Below, in pieces: positions 10,907 to 24,200 of a stretch of 64,000 nt of DNA. How positions within the stretch are numbered: position 1 is the stretch's first letter; the number at the start of each line of letters is the position of its first letter. The DNA comes from Glandiceps talaboti. Lineage: Eukaryota > Hemichordata > Enteropneusta > Spengelidae. The stretch spans positions 28,784,380 to 28,848,379 of the forward strand of contig NC_135551.1 of assembly GCF_964340395.1 (NCBI RefSeq), written 5' to 3'. The notes under the pieces are model-generated. The model had not been told where the DNA came from. It ran no database searches and saw only the letters and a list, made by a program, of their open reading frames with translations. The position numbers and the translations under genes were made by a program.

Positions 10907-13900
10907 ATTAGTTCACTGGACATGCTATATATATGTAATGGTCAGTGGTTGTGAGGAATTTGTATTCCAGTCATACAGGATGGGTGGTACTCAATGCATT
11001 AGGGAAGACTTCTTTGTTGTCATTGTTTACTTTCAATATTTGTTCAGTGCAATAGCATCATTGCATACATGAGTTGAAAGTACCTGATAAACATGACTTG
11101 GCTAAATGTACACTGTATGAGTGTAACTGTTTATGGCAGCTCAGTGAATCAGATAGAACTGAGTCATTGGTGTGGTCCTACCCAATGCTAGTATGTCTAA
11201 CAGTGATTAGAAAACACATTGTATGCAACGGTATGATATGGCTGGTCATTGAGAACAACAGATTGAACGGTCTGAGGTCAAGGGTCACTCGATGAGTCAT
11301 TGAATAGTATATCAACACATGCTTAAAGAATACAAGGAGTACATTACGAAGAAAAGTTTTGTATAAATTGTACCAGGATGAATGTTGTCATCAAAAAAAT
11401 GAAAATTGTAAATGACTGATTGTTAGAACATTTACAACAAGTTCAGTTATTCAAATTGCAAGTAAGTACTTGAAGTACATGTATCATTGTATGTAATGGG
11501 GAACTAAACTTGCCTGCTGTAAACTGGCCTACTATCCTGTATGGTGGAATTTCACAGTGATAGCAAATTGGCTATTGAGCAGGGATAACATGTACATGGC
11601 TTTCAAAACATGTGGCCATCCATGCTATGCTGTACCTCTGGTATTCCTGGGACTGTAGATAAATGAGATGTTATGAATAGATATGAATGGAAACCCAGAC
11701 AGACAACCTACCATTGTTTTGTCATGCACTGTGTCAATAAATGACACCTGTATGTCAATCATGTAAGCTTTGTAATCTTTGGCTTGAGAAAGGTGTTGGG
11801 TAGGTGTGAAAGGTGTGTATGTGAATGTAATAAGTTTTACACAAATCACTAGATTGAAGCATAGACTCTCCATGGGGTGGAGGGTCTATGATTGAAGTAG
11901 GTGTTAAAACATGCCTCAAGTTTTAGGTGTGACAGGTAGGATATGGTTATAATCTAATGTCGAAATAGTTTACCATAAAATGAAAAAGAAAGAGAGTGGT
12001 TAGTGGCTAGACTGTGTTTGTACAGTGAAACACATGAATGTATTTAATTCTGTAACCTATGCTGTACAATTTAGAATTAAGTATTTAAGTATCCACTCGT
12101 TGTATTTTGAATTCTAAATTGTTAATTTCAGGTATTTTCTAAAAGTTATTGTATCTATATCCTGATTTTGTAGAGTTTTATAATCAGGCAATCATATGAT
12201 TTTGTTGTTCATAGCAAAGTAGAGTTATAACTTGTATGGATCGTCAAATTTTCAAAATATCAAGAAAGAATCATTCTTGCAAACCAGATCTGTTGTTTCT
12301 TCCGTGACACTGCGAAATAACAACCCCTTGACGGTGTGTCTTGGATGGTACCTTAAAAGAGGGTGTGGTTTGTGATGATGGAAAGAATACAAATCTTCAT
12401 CAACATTTCCACAGAATTATCATTCTCTATATTCCTTCAGTGTATATCTTAATTATGGAGAATATATGTTCATGGTTTCAGAATTTTCTTATGTATTTGT
12501 ATCTTCTTATTATTATGCCTTTTGAATCTGGGAAATAAAGCATTATGATTATTATTATTATTAAAATATAGTTACTTCAGAATGGTAAATTTGAAACGAA
12601 TGCAAAGTTTTGATCATCGAGTACAGACCTTGATTCAGTGTTAATGTCTTTATCTGAATCAAATGGATAAATCAAAACATCACCTTTTGTTTCCAATTTA
12701 CCATTCCAATATAAAAATATTTTATTGTCCCATATCTTAATTCTTGTTGTAACTTTCATATAACAAGTTTGTGTGAACCAACACCTCAGTCTGCAGAGAC
12801 ATTTTGACCTACATGTATTTGAAATTCAATGCCTTTTTGAGTGTTCCAGAGGTTAAACGTCAACTATCTGTTTCCATGGTTGTAAACTTTCCTTAATTAA
12901 AGCTTAAGTTTGATGCAAAGTTTACATAGGGGTAGGAATACTATTGAATAATTCGTGCTTCCCTTGATTCCACCAGATTTCACCTATTCAGTTAGGGAAT
13001 GAAGGTTTTGAATTTCTACCTTACAGGAAGGGTGTGTCTAGAAATGCTCCTTTGTACTATAACATAGACAGTAAACTTATCAAAAGTACTACCTCCAGGT
13101 TAGGTTGGTGACTGTGGTTTCAAGTTAATGGCTGTAAGAATACTTTAGTCTTTGCCGTAGGGTTGTAACTTTCTATTGTACTTGGGTAAGCTTACTTTAG
13201 CTCCAACCAGACAGATAGTATTAGTAGTACAACAATAACACATTACTTTAGGGTAGTGAAGTTTTAGAGTAAGCTTACTGTATCCCAAACCAGAGAGATT
13301 ACTCACTTGACAACAGTAACACATTTCTATAGTATAGTGAAGTTTTAGGGTAAGTTTACTGTATTCCAGACAGATGACTCACAACAGTAGCACATTTCTT
13401 TTTAAGTATAATGAAGTTTTAGGGTAAGCTTACTGTATCCCAAACCAGACAGATTACTCACTTGACAACAGTAACACATTTCTATAGTATAGTGAAGTTT
13501 TAGGGTAAGTTTACTGTATTCCAGACAGATGACTCACAACAGTAGCACATTTCTAAGTATAATGAAGTTTTAGGGTATGTTTAGTGTATCCCAAACCAGA
13601 GAGATTACTCAATAGTAACATATTGCTATAAAATAAGTATATTAAAATATTGACATTTTAGGGTTGTACATGTAACTTATTGTATATTGTAGTGTGTAAG
13701 CTTATCCCATACCACAGTAATATTGCAACCGTGTATGGAACATTTCCAAATAAGTATGTCAAAATACTAGTTATATCATTATGTGGTTTCTGTATGTTGC
13801 AGTGTTCTGTATTGGTTTTAAAGAATCATTAATTTGAACCAATCAAATCAAATCTTGTGTCACACTCACATACATTAATCAGTAACTTGTGATGTGTCCT

Positions 13901-16900
13901 TAGAATTATCTACAAACTTAAAAAGTTCACAGTTTGACTTTTTTATATGAGGTTTAAACGGCCATAAATTTGGAAGGATATACTATAGTATTATTCTATT
14001 AATTCAAACCTGTGGTAATCCAGGGATTTTCACCCATTTACCAGTAACAATCTGTGTTGAAACAAGTTGAATCTCAAAAGTGGTTGGACTACCCAGGAAA
14101 AGAAAACACCACACTGACTGTGAAACAGTATCATAGAAAATTGACTTTATTTCATGTTGTTTGCCATACCTGACTTCTTGATCACAGTACTTAAAACAAC
14201 AGGAAATATTTCAACCAGAAATAATTAACCGTGTTCTTACAATGTAAGATTGGTGTGTTTACACTGGCTGTGTTTCAAGACCACCTTTATTTGTTATTTC
14301 ATATATTGCATATTTGTTGCATATGTCACTACATTGTGATTAAGAGTCAACAGACCTGAGGCAAATCAACCATGCTTGTGTGATATCAGTGTTTTGAGGG
14401 CCAGCATTCTGTTTTGCCCATACATGTATTTACATAATAGGTTTCTATGAATTGGAGCTAGGCAGGTACAGGTATGTAAAACTAAACTACCCAAAATTGT
14501 GAGATATTGAAAAATCCCATCAACTTTGCACATTTTGCCATGGTAGCATTGTCATGGTGGACAAACAGTTGAAAAACAAAGAACTCCTAACTACAGTACT
14601 TATCTTTTATGATATAAGTGATAAACCAACTGCTATATGTCTTGATTTTTTTATTGAATGGTATGTATTCTGAGAGATTGGATAAATTTGATTAGTCATA
14701 GAACATTTTATTTGCATTTGCATATCACATTGGGTTGTTGTTTATTTTGTTCCAAGGTTCATGGAAGGTGAGATTTAAAAATAGATTAATATTAACTAAT
14801 GTCACCACTAGGTTATTACCATTTAGTATATGTATATATTTATTAAATAATGATTTTGGTAAAGTTTTGGAACCATTACCAGAGGAGGGAGAGTAAAAGC
14901 TACATAGATTGCCATGGTATAAAATATCAGGTGAACGTGGAGAGATTCTAGCAGTCCGTTTGCCTCATGTTGTTTCAAGTCTTGTAAGAAACCTCTAAAA
15001 AGCACATCTGTCTTGTGGCCTTGCTGTTGACTAAGTCAAAAAATGCTTATGTACACTAACAAACATTATCACAGCACGTAATCTGAGAAATTACAACAAG
15101 AGGTGGGTGGACATAATTTCACCTTTGTTACACTTGAAAAGTTTCCTGGCATACACCATTTTACCGTGAAAAACCTCGACAAAGGATAGCAGACTAGTGA
15201 ACAATGTATGGAGTGTGATCTTTACTAAGAAAATTGGAAACTCATGAGATGTAATGGTTGGCTGCATTGTGTGATGATGGTGTGAAATGTGGTTAGAATT
15301 GTAAAGGAGTTGAATAGTTTTCTTCTATCAAGTCATTGTACTTTTAACACTCAAATGAAACAACTTGAATTACATACCAAAGGACTGTTACAGAAAATAA
15401 ATTAGTTTCTCATATAATACTTTGTTAAAAGAAGACACGATACAGACATTTCATGCAGACTTTTGAAGCAATACCATTTATGGTAACATTATTTACATGT
15501 ACTTGATTATTGTGTAATATTTATAAAGTGTAAAAATGGGGGAAAAAATGACTTCATAGATACAAATTAATTCTCAACTTGTAGATTTTTGTGTACAAAG
15601 AAATCAGTCCTCCCCCTCCCCAATTTGATTTATAATTGTTTGGGACTTTGATTTGATGAATTTGAAGTTGGCAAAAGTGAAACATGGGGCAAAGTCAAAA
15701 TGTGTGTGATTGAGAAACAAATTTTATTTTTTGTTTGGCCAAAGCCTGAAGATTTCCTTTGGAGTCAAGGTAGGGAGTAATTATTGGGATACCAGCTCTT
15801 CAAGCAACAGTTAAAGAATATGCTGTGTCAAGTTAGAGAATTTAAAGGTGGTATTGTGTTTCTTTGGTTCTCTAGGCTTTCACTTCAGTCCAAGGACTAA
15901 AAAACAATACCAGTACAACCCATTCTAATGGTAGGGTGTGTCTGAACTGGAGATTTGCCAGGCAACATAAACTATGTGGGTAATATCTATTCAGTGTGAT
16001 CAATCCTGTAGTGAATTCTAACAAAAGACACCATTACACACAATTGTATGAATGGATTGACAATAAAAATACTCCATGAACATTAAGAATTATATTGGAA
16101 TAGAGAATTGTACATTATATTTATTTCAAAATTATTAAACTTCAAACTATAAAATACAGAAATCATTTTGATGTTTTAAGTGTATATATGGGGATTTTGT
16201 CATGGTCTATGCAAAATATTAATATTATATGTGTTACTTTTAGGTAAATATTTTCATGGTAAAAAACAGGTAGAAAGTTTTGTATAGAAAATTTGGATTT
16301 TTGTATGAAGTACAGAAAGCATTTTGGTGCTTCAAGTGATTTATCTGTGAGATTTTTCATGTTCTATGCATGATATTAACATTATAACACTATTTAGGAA
16401 AATAAGAAAACAGGTGAAAAAGAAATTTTCATAGAAATTTAGAAAGTTTGGATTTTTGTATGATGTATAGAAAGCAATTTGATACTTTAACTTTAAGAAA
16501 GGTAGATGGGTTTGGGCACAATACCCATTTATTATAACAGTGTCACACTCAAAATTTAGGAGAAAGTTTTCATGGTAAAGAAAAATAGGAAGAAAGAAAT
16601 TGTGGATATTGAAATTGAATTTGAAATTTTCTTGGAACTTAAAAGATTGAGGGTTTTTGTTTTTTTGAAATTAGATTATCAAATTTCATCATAATTTAAA
16701 CAAACTATACTTTAATGTTTTTAATGTTATGATGAATATTAAAGGGACAAACTCAGAAAATTTGGAGTCAATATATTTATTTTTAACAAAGTTACAACAA
16801 TATTTCTACAATAAAGAATTGGATGAAAAATAGCCTATTCAACAACATAAAGGTGAAATATCAGAGACATGTTGTGAACAAATATACTATACAGTATTTC

Positions 16901-18069
16901 TAAAAAAATAATGATAATAAAATTATAGAAGAATTCAGAGAACATTGATTAAAAGTTAAGAAACCAGCAAATCCTACTCAATATACTTATTGTACATGTG
17001 TGTTATTACAGTGGTAGATTCCCAGGATTCTCACCAAGTCCAAAAACTATCTGTTCAGTATTATCTAGTTTGCTTTGATATCAACAAGAGTGTGTAAGTT
17101 ACAGATGAAAAGTATTTAGATATCAAACAGCATTGTCCTCTTAGGTTACCAAGGTTACGTGAGGTCAAATTGATGTAGTAACCTAACATCAGAGATTTGT
17201 AACTTGAGATGGTAAAATATCTCTTGCATCTTTCCTGCCTGTCAAATATTTTGAAACCACAGCAGCTGTGACTTTCTACTATGTTTTGTTAATTTTTTTG
17301 GTGCTCGTGGTTGAAAAAACACAAACTTTACATGTAATGGTTGAATTATTTTAATCAGCTAAAACACATCTTGTATGTCATGTTGTTGATGGCACTACTG
17401 TGTATACTGGCTTGATATCCATATGTAAACAGTAATGTCTAATGAATGAGGTATACACCTTATTATAATTTCTCGTTTATTATTATAACTTCAAAAAAAC
17501 ATGGTGAATCATGTCTAGCAACTGTAGAACTTACTCAACCCCAAATATTTAGATATCTCATTATCAGTGCTCCCGTTATGTTTTTTTCCAGTGTGTATTT
17601 GCATATTCATAGACCCCCTGTCAGTACGTACACTGTGAAAATTAATGTGTACACATGATATAAAAATGATATTTGAACATTACTTTTTTTGATGCCAAAA
17701 ACATTCAAAACATCTCAAAGTTACCTACATATGTTACATTGCCTCTTGTGTGTATTGAACTACCATTATCATATTGTGTTGTACTTAGATTTGATTGTTG
17801 ATAATTTGAATACTTATTATGTTTTGATATCCATATTCCTCTTAAAATGAAATATTAAAATGGCTAAAAATTAAAAAAAGTTATGACTACATGTACCGTA
17901 GCTTTCATTTCAAAATTAATGTAATCAGAAAGTTGGTAACATTTGAGTAGTTTAAGAGTGTGTGTAATTCATGAAACTAACAAACTTGTATAATTAAAAT
18001 GGTACTATTAATATAAAACAAAGACAACGATTTTGTACTTATTATTTTGGATGATTCCATTTATTACAG
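10907..18069. other. Non-coding stretch upstream of first ANKRD6 coding exon
   Basis: No coding sequence recognised. An imperfect compound repeat at about 13190-13640 reuses blocks such as GTGAAGTTTTAGGGTAAGCT, ACTGTATCCCAAACCAGA and CAACAGTAACACATTTCTAT. A diffuse repeat at 16150-16600 reuses TTTTGTATG and related A/T words. A perfect DR1 motif (AGGTCAAGGGTCA) lies at 11275-11287. The last bases (TTTATTACAG, to 18069) form the splice acceptor of the first coding exon, so a non-coding upstream exon should lie somewhere in this stretch or before it. Confidence 0.55.
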
Positions 18070-18216
18070 GTATGGTAAGGTAGTGGTAAATTGAGGGGCA
18101 TGAGTACCCCAGCAGGAGGTCAATTATCAGACAAATTACGTCTGGCTGCCAGTAAAGGTCAAACTGCTAAAATCAAAGAATTAGTAGAATCAGGGGCTAC
18201 ATTTGACCCAGACAAG
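18070..18216 (+). CDS. ANKRD6 exon 1 (coding from 18100)
   Basis: Acceptor TTTATTACAG ends at 18069; donor GTGAGT at 18217. Coding starts with ATG at 18100 and gives 39 residues ([20 protein letters not shown]...) containing most of the first ankyrin repeat ([20 protein letters not shown]). An in-frame TGA just upstream (18092-18094) supports this start. The 30 bases before the ATG are 5' UTR, and the acceptor implies an earlier non-coding exon. Confidence 0.88.
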
Positions 18217-21200
18217 GTGAGTTGAAATAAAATGAACAACCTGTGTTGTGATGTACCAAATCGTTAGCTTTTTAATTTCAGTTGCAGCACAAGTTACATT
18301 TCTGAATGTGTAATGATAGTAGATGTGAATACTCCACCCCCAGAGTTAAGAGTGTTCAAATCTTTGAAGAGAATGCATGAAACATCTTGTGTTTAAGGGT
18401 TGATTATTTTCTGATTTGACAAGGGAAACATAAAAAATCTGGTAAAACAGTAAATGTGTGCTTCTTACTCTTTCATGTGGTGTACTGAGGCACAGTGAAA
18501 GTATTTTGTTTGTGAGGTAAGGAAAACCTCCTTAAATTGGTCAGTTTACTAGGGGGGGGGGGGGCAATTGGTTGTAATACCAATAAAAGAGAGATATTGG
18601 AAATTTTTAATTTGTAAAATTTTCATTCAAGATATTTCACTTGATAACAGGTAGGTTAGGGTAAATAGGTTGACGTGACCAGTACATCTGTAGCTGGGAG
18701 GGGGGATTGGGGGGGAGAGTGAGGGTTAAGGGCCTGAAGAGCAGAGAAATGGTCAATGTGCTTAACCCCTGTGTATCTTTTTACTGTGTGTTGTTTTGCA
18801 TCAACAACCTTAACATCCATGTCGTTTTGGGTACAGGTGGAAAGTATTCGTGTCATTCTAACAATGTAATGCATGTGTGACTGTCCAAAACTTGTTACTG
18901 CTTGCCTCATATACCACTAAGGATGGAATTCAATAGAAGTCATCCATCAACTGTGGAGTTGTGTCAAACTAACAAAGGCACTAAACAAAACTATCCACAT
19001 TTTGACCCACAAATAGAGACCTTGGTAGCAATACACTATACAGTTAACAGGCCGGTGACATTTTTTTGTGTAGAAAATGAGACATTAATTGCTAGGTGTG
19101 CATATAATTTGTTTATTTTGGAGAGGACAGTTGTTGATATTTTTGTATATGATTTATGTTACCAATTCACCTGTGTTGGATGGTGATTGATATTCAAAGT
19201 CAAAGGCTACTCATACCTGTATTTGAAAAGTGGTTATTCAAATTCAAATTCAAAGCCTTTTCTTGCCACACCTAGGTCAGAAAAAAAGTCTGACTGATGT
19301 GAAAAGGTATTGCTTTAATTTCAAAGAAATATTGAACATTTTTCAGTTATCATAGATTTTGACATGATCATGTATATTTGTTGTCAACAATATCAATTTT
19401 TTACTTTTTATAAAAGTCGGTTAATTTTTGAAATTTATTGAAATATTTGCAATAAATTTGAAACGAGGAGTCAATTTTGGTCAGTCTGTTCCAAAATTGT
19501 GTAAAAACCTGACTAAAAATACCCAAATCTTTGACTGTTCTAATGTGACTGAAAACTATGGAACTTGGTGTGGGTGTGGGTGTGGGCGTTACAGACTATA
19601 ACATTTGGGTGTTTGAGTGTATTACAGTGTACATTAACAATGTCTTTTAATATATCATGGTGTGTTAAAACCCTCTAATCTCATATCACCCCTCATTTTG
19701 TGTTACCCCTCCCTTATACCTTTAACTGGGTGTGGTCTACATTATTTGGTGTTAATTTTGGTTGCAGAATGGTCGCACAGCGGTCCATTACGCTGCTCTC
19801 AATGGCCATGCTACTACAATCAAGGCATGCATACAGCAAGGCTGTGAACCTGACACACAAGATGTTGTAAGCATCTCTCTTATAATACAATCATATGCAT
19901 GTAGAAGTAGAAATATGACATTTTTGCTGAAGTTATTTTTGGGGGAAAATATGTGTATATAGGAATCTCTTTAATTTATATCTGAATTTTTGTGGTTGTC
20001 ATCTTGAATTATCATATGACTTCTGATGTCATTACACTCCCTTGAAGACACTAGTGATTATTTGTGTATGTAGCTTGACCCCCTTCCCCATATGGATGAA
20101 TATATCATTATCCCACAACTTAGTCATAATTTCAAATACATGAAACAAATGGGTATGATGATCTTTTAATAGAAGCACATGTAATTAACCCTTGATATTT
20201 CAAGATGTGTGGATTTATGTTGCCATGGGAACAAGGCATCATAGTGTAATGGAGGATAATGTAATGAGATTTATGAACATTGCCTTGGCAACAACTAAAA
20301 TAAACAGATTCAGTATGTGTGTGATATACCATACTGTAGTCAGTACAATTCTGATAAAATTCCTATGCTAAGATAAAGATATGTAGTACATGCTTCCATA
20401 TGGACCTACATAGTACATGCTTTCCATATGGGCCTACTTGCTGACAGAAGGCTTGAGATCACCATCTCAATTGCTTTATGCATCAATGAACAGTAAGATT
20501 TGAACTCTGGAACTAGTTTACATATCATGTAAATTGTATTACAGTTTGTCTGTGCAATATACTGTAAGGTTAACTCATGCAATATCAACGAACTTCACTT
20601 GACTTTGTCTTATCAGCTTTGAAATGTTGAATACTATGAAACCTTTGCCTATATGCTGTGTTATGTATTTATTTGTTTACTTTATTAGACTGTATTGTTT
20701 TTGAAATTTTATTTAAAGTCCAACTGCATTAGTCATGTATGTAAATCCTGTTTAGATACCCAATAGCTTTTATATGTGTCACAGTTTGCTGTAAGGGAGA
20801 CATCAACAAATGTTGACGTACACATCTAAATTTTCATAAACATGCCAGCAAATACCAAGTACATGGCATTTACACCAACAGAGTTAGATTGTCACTGATT
20901 ACTGGTGTTAGTACCTACTGTTGATGAATATAATAATTGAAAAAAATGAAACATTTTTCATCCAATGATTAATCTGAGGTCGAGTAAATATTGAGTATCA
21001 TAGCTGTATGCAAATGTATTGATAATGATTTAATTATCAACATTAGACAATATCCATTGGCCTTGGATTTCCACTGTATATATACAGGTATGGTTATGCA
21101 ATGAGAGAATCTGAGATCAAGTGTGTAATTCAATAGCATTATAGTACATTTATGTTAATTATAGTAATGCAGAATATGTAAACTGATAATGATTCAGTAT

Positions 21201-24200
21201 CAATGATGTACATCCCATTTGCCTTGAATCTTACAATCTTACTGATCTTGGATCAGTTTTTCACCAATAATAATTGAGTACACATTCAGTATGAATTTCG
21301 GACTAGTTTGCAGTTAAGCAGGTCTTAAGAAAAATCAGACACTTTAAGAAATAATTTCAAGAGTAAAGTTTAATGAAAATGGGACTTTTTCACACATAAT
21401 TTCAATAGTAAAGAATGTATAACTGCAATTAAAGTGGTTTCTTGTTTTCTCGTAGGCTGGTCGGTCTCCACTCCACTTAGCTGTTACCGATGGACATGTG
21501 GAGGCTATCAAAGCACTCATAGAAGAAGGATGTCCTGTTGATAGGCAGGATCAGGTGGTAATGCATCTTTTTTATCATTTTGTTACCATAGCAACACTTA
21601 TCATTTTGTTACCATAGCAACACTTTCATCATGTGAAATCGAAACATTATCTCATGTAAGATAAAATGAAATGTAAAGTTCTGTAACCCCTATTAATAGT
21701 AGAATGAACCAGCCTTTACATGGAAATGAAATGGGATGTACCATGATAATGGAAAAATGGGGGTTGGGGTCAAAAAGTTAAGTGGTAGTCAGTTTGTTCA
21801 TTTGAAGTTTCCGAAGCTGTTTTCACAGGTGGTTGAGTTCTAATGAGTTTTTTCTGTGTGATGGTATTATTATAACAATAGACTTTGGGGTAGTAGAAAA
21901 AAATTGCTTCCGCCCTTACTTTTGTTGAAAGAAGTATGTTACTGTGACTTCCATGATATCATTATTGCACATATTATCAAGGTATAAAGTCAATTTAACA
22001 ACATTATGAAAAATTCAGCCTAACTTCAGCTTGCCTGTACATTACTAGCATCAAAATGTATTCCTTTTACTTAGTAATCATTTGCAATCAAGTTTAGACT
22101 TCTTGAATCTTCTTTCTTCCTAGGAGGTATTCGTTTGTACAAAACTAAGAACAAGTTAATCCTTTCTTCGTAGGAGGTATTTGTTTGTACACAACTATGT
22201 ACAAGTTAATAGTCATGTGGATTGCCAAAGATATAACAAATCTTCTCAAAAGCTGTCATGAATTACCTAGTATTCCAACTACATAAAAATGGAAAAGTTT
22301 ATGTTTTATATATGCAATAGAATAACTCATCATTAATCAGTGATAATTCCCCAAACTAAGTAGGGAACAGAAACAATATGTATTACAATATGTATTAGTT
22401 TAGTGTTGTTCCATCAATATGTTAGAACACCCTCCCCCCACCCCTCCCAACAACAAAAGATATAGGATTACAATTTACTGGCCTGAAATCCATGCGAATG
22501 GGTGTTTTGAATTCGTTATTTCTCCATCACATAGACTGGGAAATCAAAATTCAAAATCCCCAGTTGTCTGGATTCTAGACTAAGAATTTAGATAAGTGAA
22601 AATTATGTTAGGAAGGACTGGACTCCTTGTAAATAACTTACAGAACTCAAGTTATTTGATCACATTGAATGATAAACTGAGTCTGTCGTCAATCACACTG
22701 GTGTTTGAATTAACAACATTTCCCCTTTTCAATGAGAAGCACATCACATACAATCCACAATACTTAAGATTCTCAACCCAGGAGGATCCAGCAATAAATA
22801 CAAATGATGTGTAGAGGTAACAAAAGAATAATTTAACATGGCCCAAGGCTGTACTTCACATGATGCAGCTGAGCTTGTAGGCCACCAAAGATGACTTCTT
22901 TTATCGGATTGTGAATATTGATCTGTATAACGGCACGTTTTAAATGAACACATAAAAAGAACAGTAAAGAGATCAATACTGGCAGGTTTAGGTGAGGGTA
23001 GTTTACTGGTGCTTGCTATTGTTTAGTTTTATGAATTTAATTACGAAGTAAAAGACAGAAGTAGTCAATAACTTTATTTCAAAGTCAGTGTTATTGAGAG
23101 TTTTGTATGATTAGTTGGGACAATAGCTCTTGTAAATTTGTGTTCTGGGGAATAACTGCCAAGTTTACTGTTTAATTGGAATAGAAAATAAAATTTTATG
23201 TGAAACTACTTAATGGTACTCTTCTCATTAAAAAAGATTGCATCACAAAATGGTCGCCTGTATTAGTTCTTGCACCTTATTTAAACTGAGAAATTTGTTT
23301 ATAGAACATTACAGAGATATTGTAAATTAAATAAATACAACCCATAACACCAAAGTAAAGCGTTTTCTGTATGTACCCCAATCGTTTATAGCATCCATAT
23401 CAAGTGTAAAAGTATACTGTTTTATTTGCTAATTGACCACATTAGAAAGGTCATATGCTAGGCTTGTAAATAAACCAATTGATAACAGTATACTTTTACA
23501 CTTGATATGAATGCTATAAATGAGTGTAGCACATAGAGAAAGTGCTTTACTTCAGTGTTACTTGTTGTAGTATAACACAGCAAGCCTGTATCCTGGTATA
23601 GAACTATGGAATAAAAGAACCTCACACAGTGTACACAACTTTGCAAAAAGGTCAAGCATGTCAGACAATTTAATCATTGAATAAATGAATACATAATGAA
23701 TGGTTTAGTAATTTTTTTGAAATACGTAATCGGTAATTGTCGTCAAACTTCTGTTTATAAATTCCATCATCAGTAGTCTGGCTACTAGCTGTCAGCATTA
23801 ACCATTATATGTCATCTTATCTGTATAGCTGTACTGGGTTTTACTGTACTTTGATAACACATTGAAATGAAATGAAGAACTTCAGTAGATATCTTATACC
23901 ATGGTTATTTTAACCTTTAGTTTTAACAAATAACATCTATGAGTGTCAGTGAGTAATGTCTGTTGTCTGTATGGGTTTTATGAATGTCAGCCTGTCTGTT
24001 GCCTGTACAGGTTGGAACACTCTACTATAAAGATAGGGGAAATTATTTTTATTCATTTGTGAGAACTAAGAAGTTCAAAGTCATCAGTTTTGATAGATTT
24101 AAAACATTTGTTATTTTTTTTATTATTATTATTCATACACAATGCATCATATTTCTTCTTTTCCATATTTGTATGTCATCATAATGGATTACTTCACAGG

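Noticed and set aside
16735-16800. Motif TTAAAGGGACAAACTCAGAAA similar to GTAAAGGGACAAGTCAGAAA at 44770
   Set aside because: Possibly ends of a dispersed repeat, but I found no matching inverted end for either, so no element is called.
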